This document shows, piece after piece, positions 1 to 8,330 of a stretch of DNA of 64,000 nt. Position 1 is the first letter of the stretch, and each line of letters begins with the position of its first letter. Made by a program: the position numbers and the translations under genes. The notes below the pieces were generated by a model. It saw nothing but the letters and a program-made list of their open reading frames with translations. It was not told the DNA's origin and ran no database searches. Source of the stretch: Cellulomonas aerilata (GTDB lineage: Bacteria; Actinomycetota; Actinomycetes; Actinomycetales; Cellulomonadaceae); NCBI RefSeq assembly GCF_007991755.1, contig NZ_BJYY01000016.1, forward strand, positions 1 through 64,000, given 5' to 3'.

Positions 1-31
1 GTCCCGATGCGGAAAAAGTTCGGCGGACCAT

Positions 32-56
32 CTCAATTCGCGCAGAGCCTGCCGAC
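32..56 (+). promoter_or_regulatory. Candidate flagellar-sigma (FliA/WhiG-type) promoter for flgN operon
   Basis: CTCA at 32-35, a 15-base spacer and GCCGAC at 51-56 resemble the CTCA-N15-GCCGA form described for flagellar sigma promoters of actinobacteria. It lies upstream of flgN-flgK-flgL-fliW, the class of late flagellar genes normally read by this sigma factor. It would leave a leader of about 220 bases. The -10 part is not a full GCCGATAA match, so this is a candidate only. Nothing coding is credible in 1-284. Confidence 0.4.
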
Positions 57-101
57 GGCAGCCCCCTCACCAGCGCAGACGTCCCGTTGGTGGCTTTCGT
101 G

Positions 102-117
102 TGTGACCCAGGTCACA
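102..117. promoter_or_regulatory. CRP/GlxR-like palindrome upstream of flgN
   Basis: TGTGA-N6-TCACA is a perfect match to the CRP-family consensus used by GlxR-type cAMP regulators in actinobacteria; the wider dyad is GTGTGACC, CA, GGTCACAC (101-118). It lies between the candidate flagellar promoter and flgN, so a bound regulator would either block elongation there or act on a closer promoter that I do not recognise. Confidence 0.5.
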
Positions 118-284
118 CCGACCGACGACGACGCGGCGCACCGCTGCCGGCGGCGCTGCGCCGTCCGGGTGCGCCGTTCCCCACACCGGCGGACAGATCC
201 GCGCCCATGGACCTGTCACATGGCCCGCCGCCGCGTCGATGAGAGCGGGGAACGTCCCGTGTGAACGACCAAGGAGAACCTCGT

Positions 285-767
285 ATGGGTGTGGCAGAGC
301 TGTCCGCCGTCCTGTGGCGGGAGCGTCAGCTCCTCGAGCTGCTGCTCTTCAAGCTCGAGGAGGAGCAGCTCGTGCTCTCCAGCGGGCGGAGCCGCTGGCT
401 GGGCCACGCCACGCGAGAGGTCGAGCAGGTCCTGGACCAGATCCGCACCGCCGAGCTCGGCCGTTCCATCGAGGCCGACGCCACCGCCCGGGACTTCGGC
501 CTGGAGCCCGGCTCGGGCCTGCGCGCCCTCGCGGACGCCGCACCCGCACCGTGGGACGACCTGCTTTCCAGCCACCGTGAGGCGTTCGCCTCCCTCACCG
601 CGCAGATCCAGGACGTCGCCCACGGCAACCGCGAGCTGCTGACGAGCTCCCATCGCGCCGCGCAGGAGACCATCCTCGGCCTGCAGGAGACGGTGCAGAC
701 CTACGACACCCGCGGGACCGCCTCGAGCGGATCCGCCACCGCCCAGCTCATCGACGAATCGTTCTAG
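285..767 (+). CDS. flgN: Flagellar export chaperone FlgN family protein
   Basis: A 160-residue, mostly helical, acidic protein with heptad-like leucines (LLELLLFKLEEEQLVL near the N-terminus). Size, helical character and position directly before flgK and flgL match FlgN-type chaperones, which keep the hook-associated proteins FlgK and FlgL soluble and deliver them to the flagellar export gate. The start is ATG 285, eight bases after AAGGAG at 271-276; an upstream in-frame GTG at 261 would place this ribosome site inside the gene. Only 13 bases separate it from flgK, so it is the first visible gene of a four- or five-gene operon. Sequence similarity in this family is low, so the call rests partly on context. 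Confidence 0.8.
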   Translation: MGVAELSAVLWRERQLLELLLFKLEEEQLVLSSGRSRWLGHATREVEQVLDQIRTAELGRSIEADATARDFGLEPGSGLRALADAAPAPWDDLLSSHREAFASLTAQIQDVAHGNRELLTSSHRAAQETILGLQETVQTYDTRGTASSGSATAQLIDESF

Positions 768-780
768 GGGTCCCACACCA

Positions 781-2244
781 ATGAGCAGCTTCTCCGGACT
801 GTCCACCGCTCTGAGCTCGCTGAACGCCCAGCGTCAGGCGCTGGAGGTCTCCGGCCAGAACGTCGCCAACGCGAACACCGTGGGCTACACCCGCCAGCGC
901 GCCGACATGACCTCGACCGCCGCCCAGTCGGCTCCCTCCCTGTTCTCCGGAAGCGGCACGGCCGCCGGCAGCGGTCTGCGCATCAGCTCCGTCGCCCGGC
1001 TCGGTGACGTGTTCCTCGACGCTCGCGTGCGCTCCGAGACCGGGAGCGCGTCCTTCGCGGCGACCCGCGCGGAGGTGTACGCCCGCCTGGAGTCGACCGT
1101 GGCGGAGCCGAGCGACCTGGGCGTCTCCCACGCGCTGTCGACCTTCTGGGCGTCCTGGCAGGACGTCGGCAACAGCCCCGACTCGGCGCCGTCGCGCGCC
1201 GTCCTCCTGGAGAGCGCGACGGCGCTGGCCGAGCGCATCTCCAGCGGGTACGGCGCGATCGCGACCCAGTGGACGCAGGCCCGCACCGAGCTGACGACCG
1301 CCCTCGACGACGTCAACACGACGGCCGACGGCGTCGCGCTGCTCAACCAGCAGATCCGCGGCGTGCTGACCTCGGGCGGGTCGGCGAACGAGCTGGTCGA
1401 CCAGCGCAACGTCCTGGTCACGTCGCTGTCCCGCCTCGTCGGCGCGACCGCGACCGAGCGCCAGGACGGGACGATGGACGTCATGCTGGGCGGCAACGCG
1501 CTCGTCCGCGGCGACGTCTCGCACGCCATCTCGATCGTGGACGGCAGCGCACGCACGCTGGAGACCGCCGACGCCGGCGTCCGGCTGCAGTGGCAGGGCA
1601 CCGGCACCCCGCTCGGCACCGCGTCCGGGCAGGTCATGGGCCTCGTCTCGGCCCTCGCCGGGGCCGACGACGGCGGCATCCTGGCCAGGGCCGCGCGGTC
1701 CTACGACGACACCGCCCAGACGCTGATGGGCACGGTGAACGCCGTGCACAAGGACTCGTTCACCCGCGGTCTGGGCGGGGCACCCGGCGTCGCCGGTGGG
1801 GACGTCTTCACCACAGGTGGCAGCCCCGCGGCGAAGTACCTGAAGGTCGCGCTGGTCGACGGCGCGCAGTTCGCCGTGTCCGCCCGTCCGGACGCCCCGC
1901 TGGACGGGTCGCGCGCCGACGCCATGGCCAGGCTGCAGACCGCGGACGGCGGCCTGGACGAGAAGTCGCTCCCGACGGTGCGGGGCGCGGACACGACCTG
2001 GTCGTCCTTCGTCGTCCGGCTCGGGGTGGAGGCCCGCGGTGCCGACCAGCGTGCCGTCGTGAGCGAGTCCACCCGGGCCACCGCCGAGAAGCTTCAACTC
2101 TCCGGCGCCAGCGTCGATATCGACGAGGAGTCCGTGAACATGCTGGCCTACCAGCGGGCCTACGAGGGCGCAGCCCGCGTGCTCACCGCGATCGACGAGA
2201 TGCTCGACACCCTGATCAACCGCACCGGTGTCGTGGGGAGATGA
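781..2244 (+). CDS. flgK: Flagellar hook-associated protein 1 (FlgK)
   Basis: FlgK is the first hook-filament junction protein, exported through the flagellar type III apparatus. The 487-residue product has the rod/hook-family N-terminus (SSLNAQRQALEVSGQNVANA followed by NTVGYTRQ) and the matching C-terminal helix (EESVNMLAYQRAYEGAARVL then IDEMLDTL), the paired D0 coiled-coil segments of this family. There is no signal peptide, as expected for flagellar export. The start is ATG 781, 13 bases after flgN. The stop codon overlaps the flgL start in an ATGA arrangement, implying translational coupling so the two junction proteins are made together. Confidence 0.96.
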   Translation: MSSFSGLSTALSSLNAQRQALEVSGQNVANANTVGYTRQRADMTSTAAQSAPSLFSGSGTAAGSGLRISSVARLGDVFLDARVRSETGSASFAATRAEVYARLESTVAEPSDLGVSHALSTFWASWQDVGNSPDSAPSRAVLLESATALAERISSGYGAIATQWTQARTELTTALDDVNTTADGVALLNQQIRGVLTSGGSANELVDQRNVLVTSLSRLVGATATERQDGTMDVMLGGNALVRGDVSHAISIVDGSARTLETADAGVRLQWQGTGTPLGTASGQVMGLVSALAGADDGGILARAARSYDDTAQTLMGTVNAVHKDSFTRGLGGAPGVAGGDVFTTGGSPAAKYLKVALVDGAQFAVSARPDAPLDGSRADAMARLQTADGGLDEKSLPTVRGADTTWSSFVVRLGVEARGADQRAVVSESTRATAEKLQLSGASVDIDEESVNMLAYQRAYEGAARVLTAIDEMLDTLINRTGVVGR

Positions 2245-3161
2245 CCATGATCGGCCGAGTCACACAGCAGACGGTGCAGCGCTCGACGCTGACCAACCTG
2301 CAGACCAACCTCAGCGCGATGTCGGACCTGCAGAACCGCCTCTCCGGCAACAAGCGCATCACCAAGCCGTCCGACGACCCGGCCGGCACCGCGTCCGCCC
2401 TGGCGCTGCGCAGCAGCCTGCGTCAGATCGAGCAGCACGACCGCAACATCGCCGACGGCATCGGGTGGCTCACGACCATCGACACCGCCCTGACGACGTC
2501 GGTGTCGCTCGTCGGCAAGGCCCGCGACCTCACGGTCCAGGGCTCCAACACGGGGTCGCTGACCCCCGAGGCCCGCGTGGCGCTCGCCGTCGAGATCGAG
2601 GGCCTGCGCGACAACCTCCTCGCCCAGGCGAACTCCACCTACCTCGGCCGGTCGGTGTTCGCCGGCACCTCCGACGCCGAGTCGGTGTACGCGCGCGACT
2701 CCACGGCGGGTCCCGTGGCCTACACGGCGGGTCCGGCGAAGCCGAACCCGGTCGAGCGGCGGGTGAACGCCGACACGACGATCCGCGTGGACGTCGAGGC
2801 CCGCGAGGCCTTCGGCTCCGACGACGACGCGGGCTCGGTATTCGCCACGCTCGACCTCATCGCGGCGAGCCTGCGCAGCGGCACCGGCAACCCGTCGGAC
2901 CACCTCGCCGCGCTCGACGGGCACCGTGACGACATGCTCCGTGAGCTGTCCGGTGTCGGCGCCCGGCACAACCAGGTGCTGGCGGCGCAGTCCAACGCGC
3001 TCACCATCAAGACCGAGCTCACCGGGCAGCTCGGCGCCGTCGAGGACGCCGACCTGGCCGCCTCGATTGTGGAGCTCCAGATGCAGGAGGTCGCCTACAA
3101 GGCCGCCCTCGGCGCCACCTCTCGCGTTCTCCAGCCGACCCTGATGGACTTCCTCCGATGA
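2241..3161 (+). CDS. flgL: Flagellar hook-associated protein 3 (FlgL)
   Basis: FlgL is the second hook-filament junction protein and the adaptor on which flagellin assembles. The 306-residue product shows the flagellin-like N-terminal helix (SDLQNRLSGNKRITKPSDDP, then ALALRSSLRQIEQ) and a C-terminal partner ending in AYKAALGATSRVLQPTLMDFL. Start ATG 2241 overlaps the flgK stop by four bases; a second in-frame ATG at 2247 would remove only two residues. The stop overlaps the fliW start in the same way, so flgK, flgL and fliW form a tightly coupled block. The open frame runs far upstream inside flgK, but that is a GC-bias shadow. Confidence 0.95.
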   Translation: MTMIGRVTQQTVQRSTLTNLQTNLSAMSDLQNRLSGNKRITKPSDDPAGTASALALRSSLRQIEQHDRNIADGIGWLTTIDTALTTSVSLVGKARDLTVQGSNTGSLTPEARVALAVEIEGLRDNLLAQANSTYLGRSVFAGTSDAESVYARDSTAGPVAYTAGPAKPNPVERRVNADTTIRVDVEAREAFGSDDDAGSVFATLDLIAASLRSGTGNPSDHLAALDGHRDDMLRELSGVGARHNQVLAAQSNALTIKTELTGQLGAVEDADLAASIVELQMQEVAYKAALGATSRVLQPTLMDFLR

Positions 3162-3538
3162 GCCTCGCACCCGCCCACGTCCACCCCGTCGCCCCGCTCC
3201 CCGGCCTGCCCGAGCACCTCGAGTTCTCGCTCGACGGCCTCGACGACGACGGCATCCTCTTCGCCCTGCGCAGCCTGGCGGACCCCGCCGTCCGGCTGTT
3301 CGTCGTGCGGCCCGAGGCGTTCTTCGACGGGTACGCGCCGGGCGCCGACGCCGACACCCGCGAGGCCCTGGCCCTCGGCGAGGGCGACGACCCGCTGCTG
3401 TTCGTCGTCGTGAACCCCGGGGCGAAGGGCACGCCGACGACGGCGAACCTGCTGGCCCCCGTCATGGTGAACCCCTCCACGGGGGCCGCCGCCCAGGTCG
3501 TGCTCGACGGCTGGCCCCTGCGGGCCCCGCTGGGCTGA
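3158..3538 (+). CDS. fliW: Flagellar assembly factor FliW
   Basis: FliW binds flagellin and, in bacteria where it was studied, antagonises the RNA-binding translational repressor CsrA. The 126-residue product has the small beta-barrel FliW pattern: an N-terminal PGLPEHLEFSLDGL segment, then LFVVRPEAFFDGY, DDPLLFVVVNPG and a terminal TANLLAPVMVNPSTGAAAQVV. Its start overlaps the flgL stop (ATGA). In many flagellated bacteria csrA follows fliW directly; here the next gene, 19 bases on, is an EAL-HDOD protein and no CsrA-like ORF is visible nearby. It may lie elsewhere or be absent. Confidence 0.92.
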   Translation: MSLAPAHVHPVAPLPGLPEHLEFSLDGLDDDGILFALRSLADPAVRLFVVRPEAFFDGYAPGADADTREALALGEGDDPLLFVVVNPGAKGTPTTANLLAPVMVNPSTGAAAQVVLDGWPLRAPLG

Positions 3539-3557
3539 CCGCCCGCCGCCCACGACC

Positions 3558-4826
3558 ATGTCCACCAGCCCGACCGACGCCGACCCCGGGGCCGAGCCGT
3601 CCCGGTCCGGTACGGGCGGCGAGCCCGACGCCGGCTCGCCCTCCGCCCCGCAGGTGACCGTGCACCGCCAGCCGGTCGTCGACCCGGACTCGGTGGTCCG
3701 CGGCTACGCGTTCCACCTCGCGATCCGGACCGCGCGTGCGCAGAGCCTGCGGGGCCTGGACCCCGAGCTGCTCGTGCACGGCGAGTACGACCGGCTCGAC
3801 CTGGGCGCGCTGACCGGTGGGCTGCGCGCCTTCGTCCGCGCGACCTCGGGGATGCTCACGGGCCGCCGCCCGCTGCCGCAGCCGGCGGGCGGGCTCGTGC
3901 TGGAGGTCCCGGCCGCCTTCACCGCGCGTCCGGACGCGAGCGGCCACCTGGCCCGCCTGCGCGCCCAGGGCGTCGGCCTCGCGCTGTCCGACTACCGGCC
4001 CGGCGGCTACGGCGACGCCCTGCTCGACGTCGTCGACCTCGTCAAGGTCGACCTCGGCCGGGGCTCGCTCGTCGCGACCCAGGCCGTGCGCCGCGCCCAC
4101 GCCGCCGGACGCGCCGTCGTCGCCGAGCGGGTCGACAGCGAGGCGGCCGTGACCTTCTGCAGGCGCCAGTCCGTCGAGCTCATGCAGGGCCCCCTCTTCC
4201 CGCGGGACACCACGGCCACCGCCCGCGAGCTGTCCGCCGGGCAGCTGCAGTGCCTGGAGCTCATGCAGCTGCTCAGCGCCGAGCCGGTCGACTCCGACGC
4301 CGTCGTCGCCATGGTCGGGTCGGACCCCGAGCTGTCGATGCGGGTGCTGCGCCTGGTCAACCTGAGCACGTTCGCCGTGCGGCGCACGATCGACTCCGTG
4401 CCCCAGGCCGTCGTCCTGGCCGGGCCCCGCCACCTGGCCACGCTGGCGATGACGTCCCTGCTGGAGGCCCGCACGAGCGCGGTCGCGGACCTGTGGTTCG
4501 TGCTGGCCCGCGCCCTGGCCTGCCGGGCCCTCGCCGGGCACGACGGCGCGTACACGGTCGGGCTGCTCTCCGCCGTCGCGGGCCAGCTGCGGATCGACCC
4601 GGCCGAGCTGGTCGCGCGGACGGGGGTGTCGCCGGACGTGCGCGACTCGCTGAGCCACGGGGGCGGCCCGTGGGGCCCGGTCCTGACCGCCGTCCTGGCG
4701 CACGAGGCGGACGACGCGCCCGGCGTCGAGGCCACCGGGCTGTCACCGGTCGCCGTCTCCGACGCCTACCTGGACGCCGTCGGTGGCGCCTTCGAGACCG
4801 CGACGTCCCTGGCCGGCCGGTCCTGA
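3558..4826 (+). CDS. Degenerate EAL domain / HDOD domain signalling protein
   Basis: The 422-residue protein has an EAL-like domain (about residues 35-225) followed by an HDOD domain (about 225-400). In the EAL part the signature glutamate motif reads YAF, the DDFG loop reads LSDYRPGG and the late AEGVE-type loop reads AERVD, while LVLEVPAAF and MQGPLFP are kept. It is therefore unlikely to be an active c-di-GMP phosphodiesterase and may act as a binding or scaffold module. The HDOD part (DPELSMRVLRLVNLSTFAV, then DSVPQAVVLAGPRHLATLAM) is typical of the YuxH-like EAL-HDOD family. It sits 19 bases after fliW, which suggests a role in motility control; that role is inference. Confidence 0.85.
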   Translation: MSTSPTDADPGAEPSRSGTGGEPDAGSPSAPQVTVHRQPVVDPDSVVRGYAFHLAIRTARAQSLRGLDPELLVHGEYDRLDLGALTGGLRAFVRATSGMLTGRRPLPQPAGGLVLEVPAAFTARPDASGHLARLRAQGVGLALSDYRPGGYGDALLDVVDLVKVDLGRGSLVATQAVRRAHAAGRAVVAERVDSEAAVTFCRRQSVELMQGPLFPRDTTATARELSAGQLQCLELMQLLSAEPVDSDAVVAMVGSDPELSMRVLRLVNLSTFAVRRTIDSVPQAVVLAGPRHLATLAMTSLLEARTSAVADLWFVLARALACRALAGHDGAYTVGLLSAVAGQLRIDPAELVARTGVSPDVRDSLSHGGGPWGPVLTAVLAHEADDAPGVEATGLSPVAVSDAYLDAVGGAFETATSLAGRS

Positions 4827-4843
4827 CCGGCGACCGGCCGCCG

Positions 4844-4849
4844 TACCCT
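4844..4849 (+). promoter_or_regulatory. -10 element of leaderless DUF2530 transcript
   Basis: TACCCT ends six bases before the GTG at 4856. This spacing puts the expected transcription start on the start codon, the leaderless arrangement that recurs through the window. Confidence 0.55.
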
Positions 4850-4855
4850 GGCCCC

Positions 4856-5107
4856 GTGCGCAGCATGCCGGCCGTCCTCGAGGTGATCCTCCGCGCCGAC
4901 CGCCGGCGCCCCGACCCACCGGTCGTGCGGGTCGACATGCGCCGCGTGATCCTGGCCGGCATCGCGGCGTGGGTGGTCGCCCTGGTCGTGACGGCGGTGC
5001 TGTGGCGCCTGGAGATGGTGAGCAGCACCCCCGTGTGGAGCTGCGTGGCCGGCACCGCGCTCGGCGTCCTCGGGCTCGGCTGGGAGCGCGTGCGCGGGCG
5101 GGACTGA
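4856..5107 (+). CDS. DUF2530 small membrane protein
   Basis: An 83-residue protein with two hydrophobic segments (VILAGIAAWVVALVVTAVLW at about residues 29-48 and SCVAGTALGVLGLGW near the C-terminus) separated by a short loop. This is the layout of DUF2530, a small actinobacterial integral membrane family of unknown function. Start GTG 4856 fits the leaderless promoter; an internal ATG follows at codon 4. The gene converges on the sacsin-like gene with a single base between the two stop codons, leaving no room for a conventional terminator. Confidence 0.75.
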   Translation: MRSMPAVLEVILRADRRRPDPPVVRVDMRRVILAGIAAWVVALVVTAVLWRLEMVSSTPVWSCVAGTALGVLGLGWERVRGRD

Positions 5108-5108
5108 C

Positions 5109-8100
5109 CTACGCGCCGTCGAGCATCGCCTCGGTGGTCAGCTCCCCGACCCGTCCGGGGTCGGTGAGCACGATCTCCAGGGCGTGCCGTGCACCCCACG
5201 CGCCGCCCGCCTGAGCCAGTCCCCGCGCGAGCGCCGCCAGGTGCGTCGCGTGCACGACGGCGCCCGGGCCGTCCCCCTCGACCCACCAGTCGACCGGGAC
5301 GCCGTCCACGCGCAGGTCCTCGTGCTCGTCCCAGTGCGCCGGTGCGGTGGGCAGCAGGTCCAGGACACCGGTCGGGGTGGGGACGCGGTCGGCCGCGCCG
5401 CCGACCACGCCGGCCGCCAGGTCCTCCCCGACCGGCAGGTCGAGCAGCCCGGCCAGCGCCCGCGCGGCCCGTGAGGGGACGGGCACCACGGCGCCCAGGT
5501 CCGTGCGCTGCACCCACATCGGCGCGGTGGGCACGACGGCGTCGTCGGCGTGCACGAGGTGCACCTCGGCCGGCCCCACGAGCGCGGGCAGCCGCTGCGG
5601 CAGCGCCGCGAGGACGACGCCGGCCTCCGCCGCCCGAGCGAGCCCCTGCCACAGCGCGACGGCGACCGCCGGCTCCAGCCGGGTGCCGACCGGGCCCAGG
5701 GAGTCCAGCAGGTCCGTCCAGCCCGCCGCGTCCAGGTCGGTCAGCGCGACGACTCCGCCCAGCGCGCGCAGCACCGCGACGTCCGGCGGCCCGCCGTCCG
5801 GGCCCCGGACGTCCGCCAGCCAGCCCGGCGCGGGGCGCAGCAGCGAGGTCGGCGCCGTGCCGTCGCCCCCGGCCGCACCGCCGAGGGCGAAGGGCTCACC
5901 GAGACCGACCTCGCGCGGCGCCCGGGTGCGCAGCCACCAGGCGGTGTACGCCGGCGCCTGGCCGCCCGCACCCTCCGCCCGCACCGGGTCGAGCAGCGCG
6001 CGGCGCAGGTCCGGGTCGGCCGCGAGCTCGGCCACCACCCGGGGCCACGCGTCGTCGCGGACGGCGTCGAGGTCCGCCACCGCGAGCAGGTCGCCGACGA
6101 ACGAGCCGGCGCCGAGCCGGTCGGCGAGCTCGTCGAGGTACTCCTCCCAGCCGTCCAGGCCGCGTGCGGCGAGCTCGGTCGGGTCCCCCGGGTCGCTCGC
6201 GAGCAGCCCGGCGTCGCGCTCCAGCAGCACGTCGGGCACCACGACGACGGCGAGCCGTCCGCGCACCCCGACCGCGGCGAGCACGTCCTCGCCCCACCGC
6301 TGGACGAGGTCGGGGTCGACCGGGGCCAGCACGCGGTCGTCGAGCAGCTCCGCCGCGACTGACCCGGGCAGCACCAGACCGCTCGCCGGCGTCGCCTCGC
6401 CGTCGGCCGCACGCAGCGTCAGCTCCCCGAGCCAGGGCCGGGCCGACGCCGGCACCGGGCCGTCCCCTCCGGCGGCGGTGACCAGGGCGAGCACCGCGTG
6501 GGCCACGTCGTCGGCCAGCGCCAGGTCGTCGTCGTCGGCCACGTCGAGCACGGCCTCCCGCACCGCCGGCAGCCCGAGCAGGCCCGCACCGTCGGGGGCG
6601 ACGGCGCCGAGCCGCTCGAGCAGCGGGTGCGCCGCGTCCGGGTGCACGAGCCGCAGTCCCCACCGCGCGAGCACCCCGAGCGCGTCGCCGGCCACCTCAC
6701 CGAGCCGTTCCGCGCCCAGCACGAGCCCGCGGGCGCCGCGGACGGTCCGCCCGTCGGCGAGCGGCACCGGCACCGCCGCGAGCGCCTCGCGCACGAGCGG
6801 GTCCGCCGCGGCCGGCGCCAGCGCGGCGTACAGCGACCGCCAGCGGGCCGGCTCACCAGCGGCGGGCATCTCCTCGACGAGGTCACCGACGTCGCGGAGC
6901 TCGACGGACAGCGCCCGCGCGGCCGCCTCCTGCCCGGGGCCGAGGTGCACCAGGTTCGCGGCCCAGCCGGCGAGCGCCGTCACCGCGTCCCGGTCCCGGC
7001 CGACCGGTCCGGCGACGGCGACGGCGCGCCGCGGCTCGACCAGGGGGGCGGCCGGCGACGCGCGGCCGGGGGCGTCGGGGCCGTCGTCGGTCAGGTCGGG
7101 CCCCGCGACCCGCGCCGCACCCGGACGGTCGTCGGGTCGGCCCGGTCCCGCGGCCGGCAGCAACGGCGTGCCGGACAGCGCGGCCACGACCCGGTCCCGC
7201 AGGTCGGCGTCGAACCACCCGGCCGGCAGCCCGCGCGGCACGAGCGCCAGCGGGTCGCCGCCGTCCGCCGCGACCTGCGCGGCCAGGTCGGCGTAGGCGT
7301 GCGCGGCGGCGTCCGCGAGCACCTCGGTGAGCCGGCCGCGCCGCACGTGCCGGCGTGAGGGGTCCAGAGGCAGCGACGCGATCAGCAGGGCGGGCAGGGT
7401 CGTGACCTCGTCCGTCGGGGTGGGCGCGTGCACGACGCCGCCCCAGCCCGGCACGTCGGCGCCGTCGTGGTCGCGCGCCGCACGCGGCAGCGCCCAGGTG
7501 ACGTGCCAGGCGCGGGCGGTGCGCTCCTCCACCGGCCGGTCGGCGACCAGCGCCAGGTCGAGACGGCCCTCCCGCCGCACGACGGTCCACCGCCGCGCCA
7601 CGTCCGCCAGGCGCCGCCGGGAGCCGCCGCCGGCGTCGTCCACCTCGACGACGACCTCGGCCAGCGCCGGCAGCGCCAGGAGCAGGGTGTCGGTGACCGC
7701 GGCCAGCAGCCCGGCGACCTCGTCGGCGGCGGTCTCGTCGCGCAGCCGCAGGACCACCGCGGTGTCGTACCCGGACGGCGGCCGGGCCTCGTCCGGAGCG
7801 GGCAGGCGCAGGGCGGGCAGCGACCCGTCACGCCGGCGGACCTCGTCGGCGAGCTCGGGGTGCTCCGCGGAGAGCCGGGCTAGGGCGTCCCGGGTCGCGG
7901 CCAGCGAGAACCGGACGGCCCCGGTCGTGGAGCACACCACCACGTCGTCGCTGACGGCCCGCACGGCGGCGAAGCCCACCCCGAAGCGTCCGACCACCGT
8001 GGTGCCGTCACCGCCACGCTTGGCGGACGCGCGCAGCGACGCCAGCGACGCGACGCCGGCGGCGTCGAGCGGCGCCCCGGTGTTCGCGGCCAGCAGCTCG

Positions 8101-8330
8101 GCCTGGCCGTCGCCCCGGGTCAGCCGCAGCAGCAGCCGCCCGGGGACGCCCTGGCGGGCGGCGGCGTCCGCGGCGTTCTGCGCGAGCTCGACCACGACCC
8201 TGTCGCGGTAGTACCCGCGGGCGTGGTCCTCCTCCGCGTTCGCGTCCTCGCGCAGCCGCGCCGGGGACGCCGCCCACGCCTGCAGGACGGCGGCACGCAG
8301 CGCCGCCGTCCCGAAGGCGTCCGGGGTCAC
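5109..8330 (-). CDS. Sacsin-like GHKL ATPase domain protein
   Basis: A 1,073-residue protein with an N-terminal Hsp90/sacsin-type ATP-binding fold: N-box VVVELAQNAADAAARQG, then NTGAPLDAAGVASLASL and the glycine loop VVGRFGVGFAAV, all within about residues 35-130. The remainder is long, leucine- and alanine-rich and has no motif I recognise. Such 'sacsin N-terminal ATP-binding-like' proteins are widespread in actinobacteria, with unknown clients; an ATP-driven chaperone or nucleoprotein role is inference. Start GTG 8330 overlaps the DUF3027 stop (GTGA), so the two are co-translated, with csp just upstream. The open frame continues to 9233, but that extension is a shadow of DUF3027. Confidence 0.85.
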   Translation of the reverse strand: MTPDAFGTAALRAAVLQAWAASPARLREDANAEEDHARGYYRDRVVVELAQNAADAAARQGVPGRLLLRLTRGDGQAELLAANTGAPLDAAGVASLASLRASAKRGGDGTTVVGRFGVGFAAVRAVSDDVVVCSTTGAVRFSLAATRDALARLSAEHPELADEVRRRDGSLPALRLPAPDEARPPSGYDTAVVLRLRDETAADEVAGLLAAVTDTLLLALPALAEVVVEVDDAGGGSRRRLADVARRWTVVRREGRLDLALVADRPVEERTARAWHVTWALPRAARDHDGADVPGWGGVVHAPTPTDEVTTLPALLIASLPLDPSRRHVRRGRLTEVLADAAAHAYADLAAQVAADGGDPLALVPRGLPAGWFDADLRDRVVAALSGTPLLPAAGPGRPDDRPGAARVAGPDLTDDGPDAPGRASPAAPLVEPRRAVAVAGPVGRDRDAVTALAGWAANLVHLGPGQEAAARALSVELRDVGDLVEEMPAAGEPARWRSLYAALAPAAADPLVREALAAVPVPLADGRTVRGARGLVLGAERLGEVAGDALGVLARWGLRLVHPDAAHPLLERLGAVAPDGAGLLGLPAVREAVLDVADDDDLALADDVAHAVLALVTAAGGDGPVPASARPWLGELTLRAADGEATPASGLVLPGSVAAELLDDRVLAPVDPDLVQRWGEDVLAAVGVRGRLAVVVVPDVLLERDAGLLASDPGDPTELAARGLDGWEEYLDELADRLGAGSFVGDLLAVADLDAVRDDAWPRVVAELAADPDLRRALLDPVRAEGAGGQAPAYTAWWLRTRAPREVGLGEPFALGGAAGGDGTAPTSLLRPAPGWLADVRGPDGGPPDVAVLRALGGVVALTDLDAAGWTDLLDSLGPVGTRLEPAVAVALWQGLARAAEAGVVLAALPQRLPALVGPAEVHLVHADDAVVPTAPMWVQRTDLGAVVPVPSRAARALAGLLDLPVGEDLAAGVVGGAADRVPTPTGVLDLLPTAPAHWDEHEDLRVDGVPVDWWVEGDGPGAVVHATHLAALARGLAQAGGAWGARHALEIVLTDPGRVGELTTEAMLDGA

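Noticed and set aside
1269-2240. Upstream extension of flgL within flgK
   Set aside because: The reading frame is open only because of GC bias; FlgL homology begins at ATG 2241.
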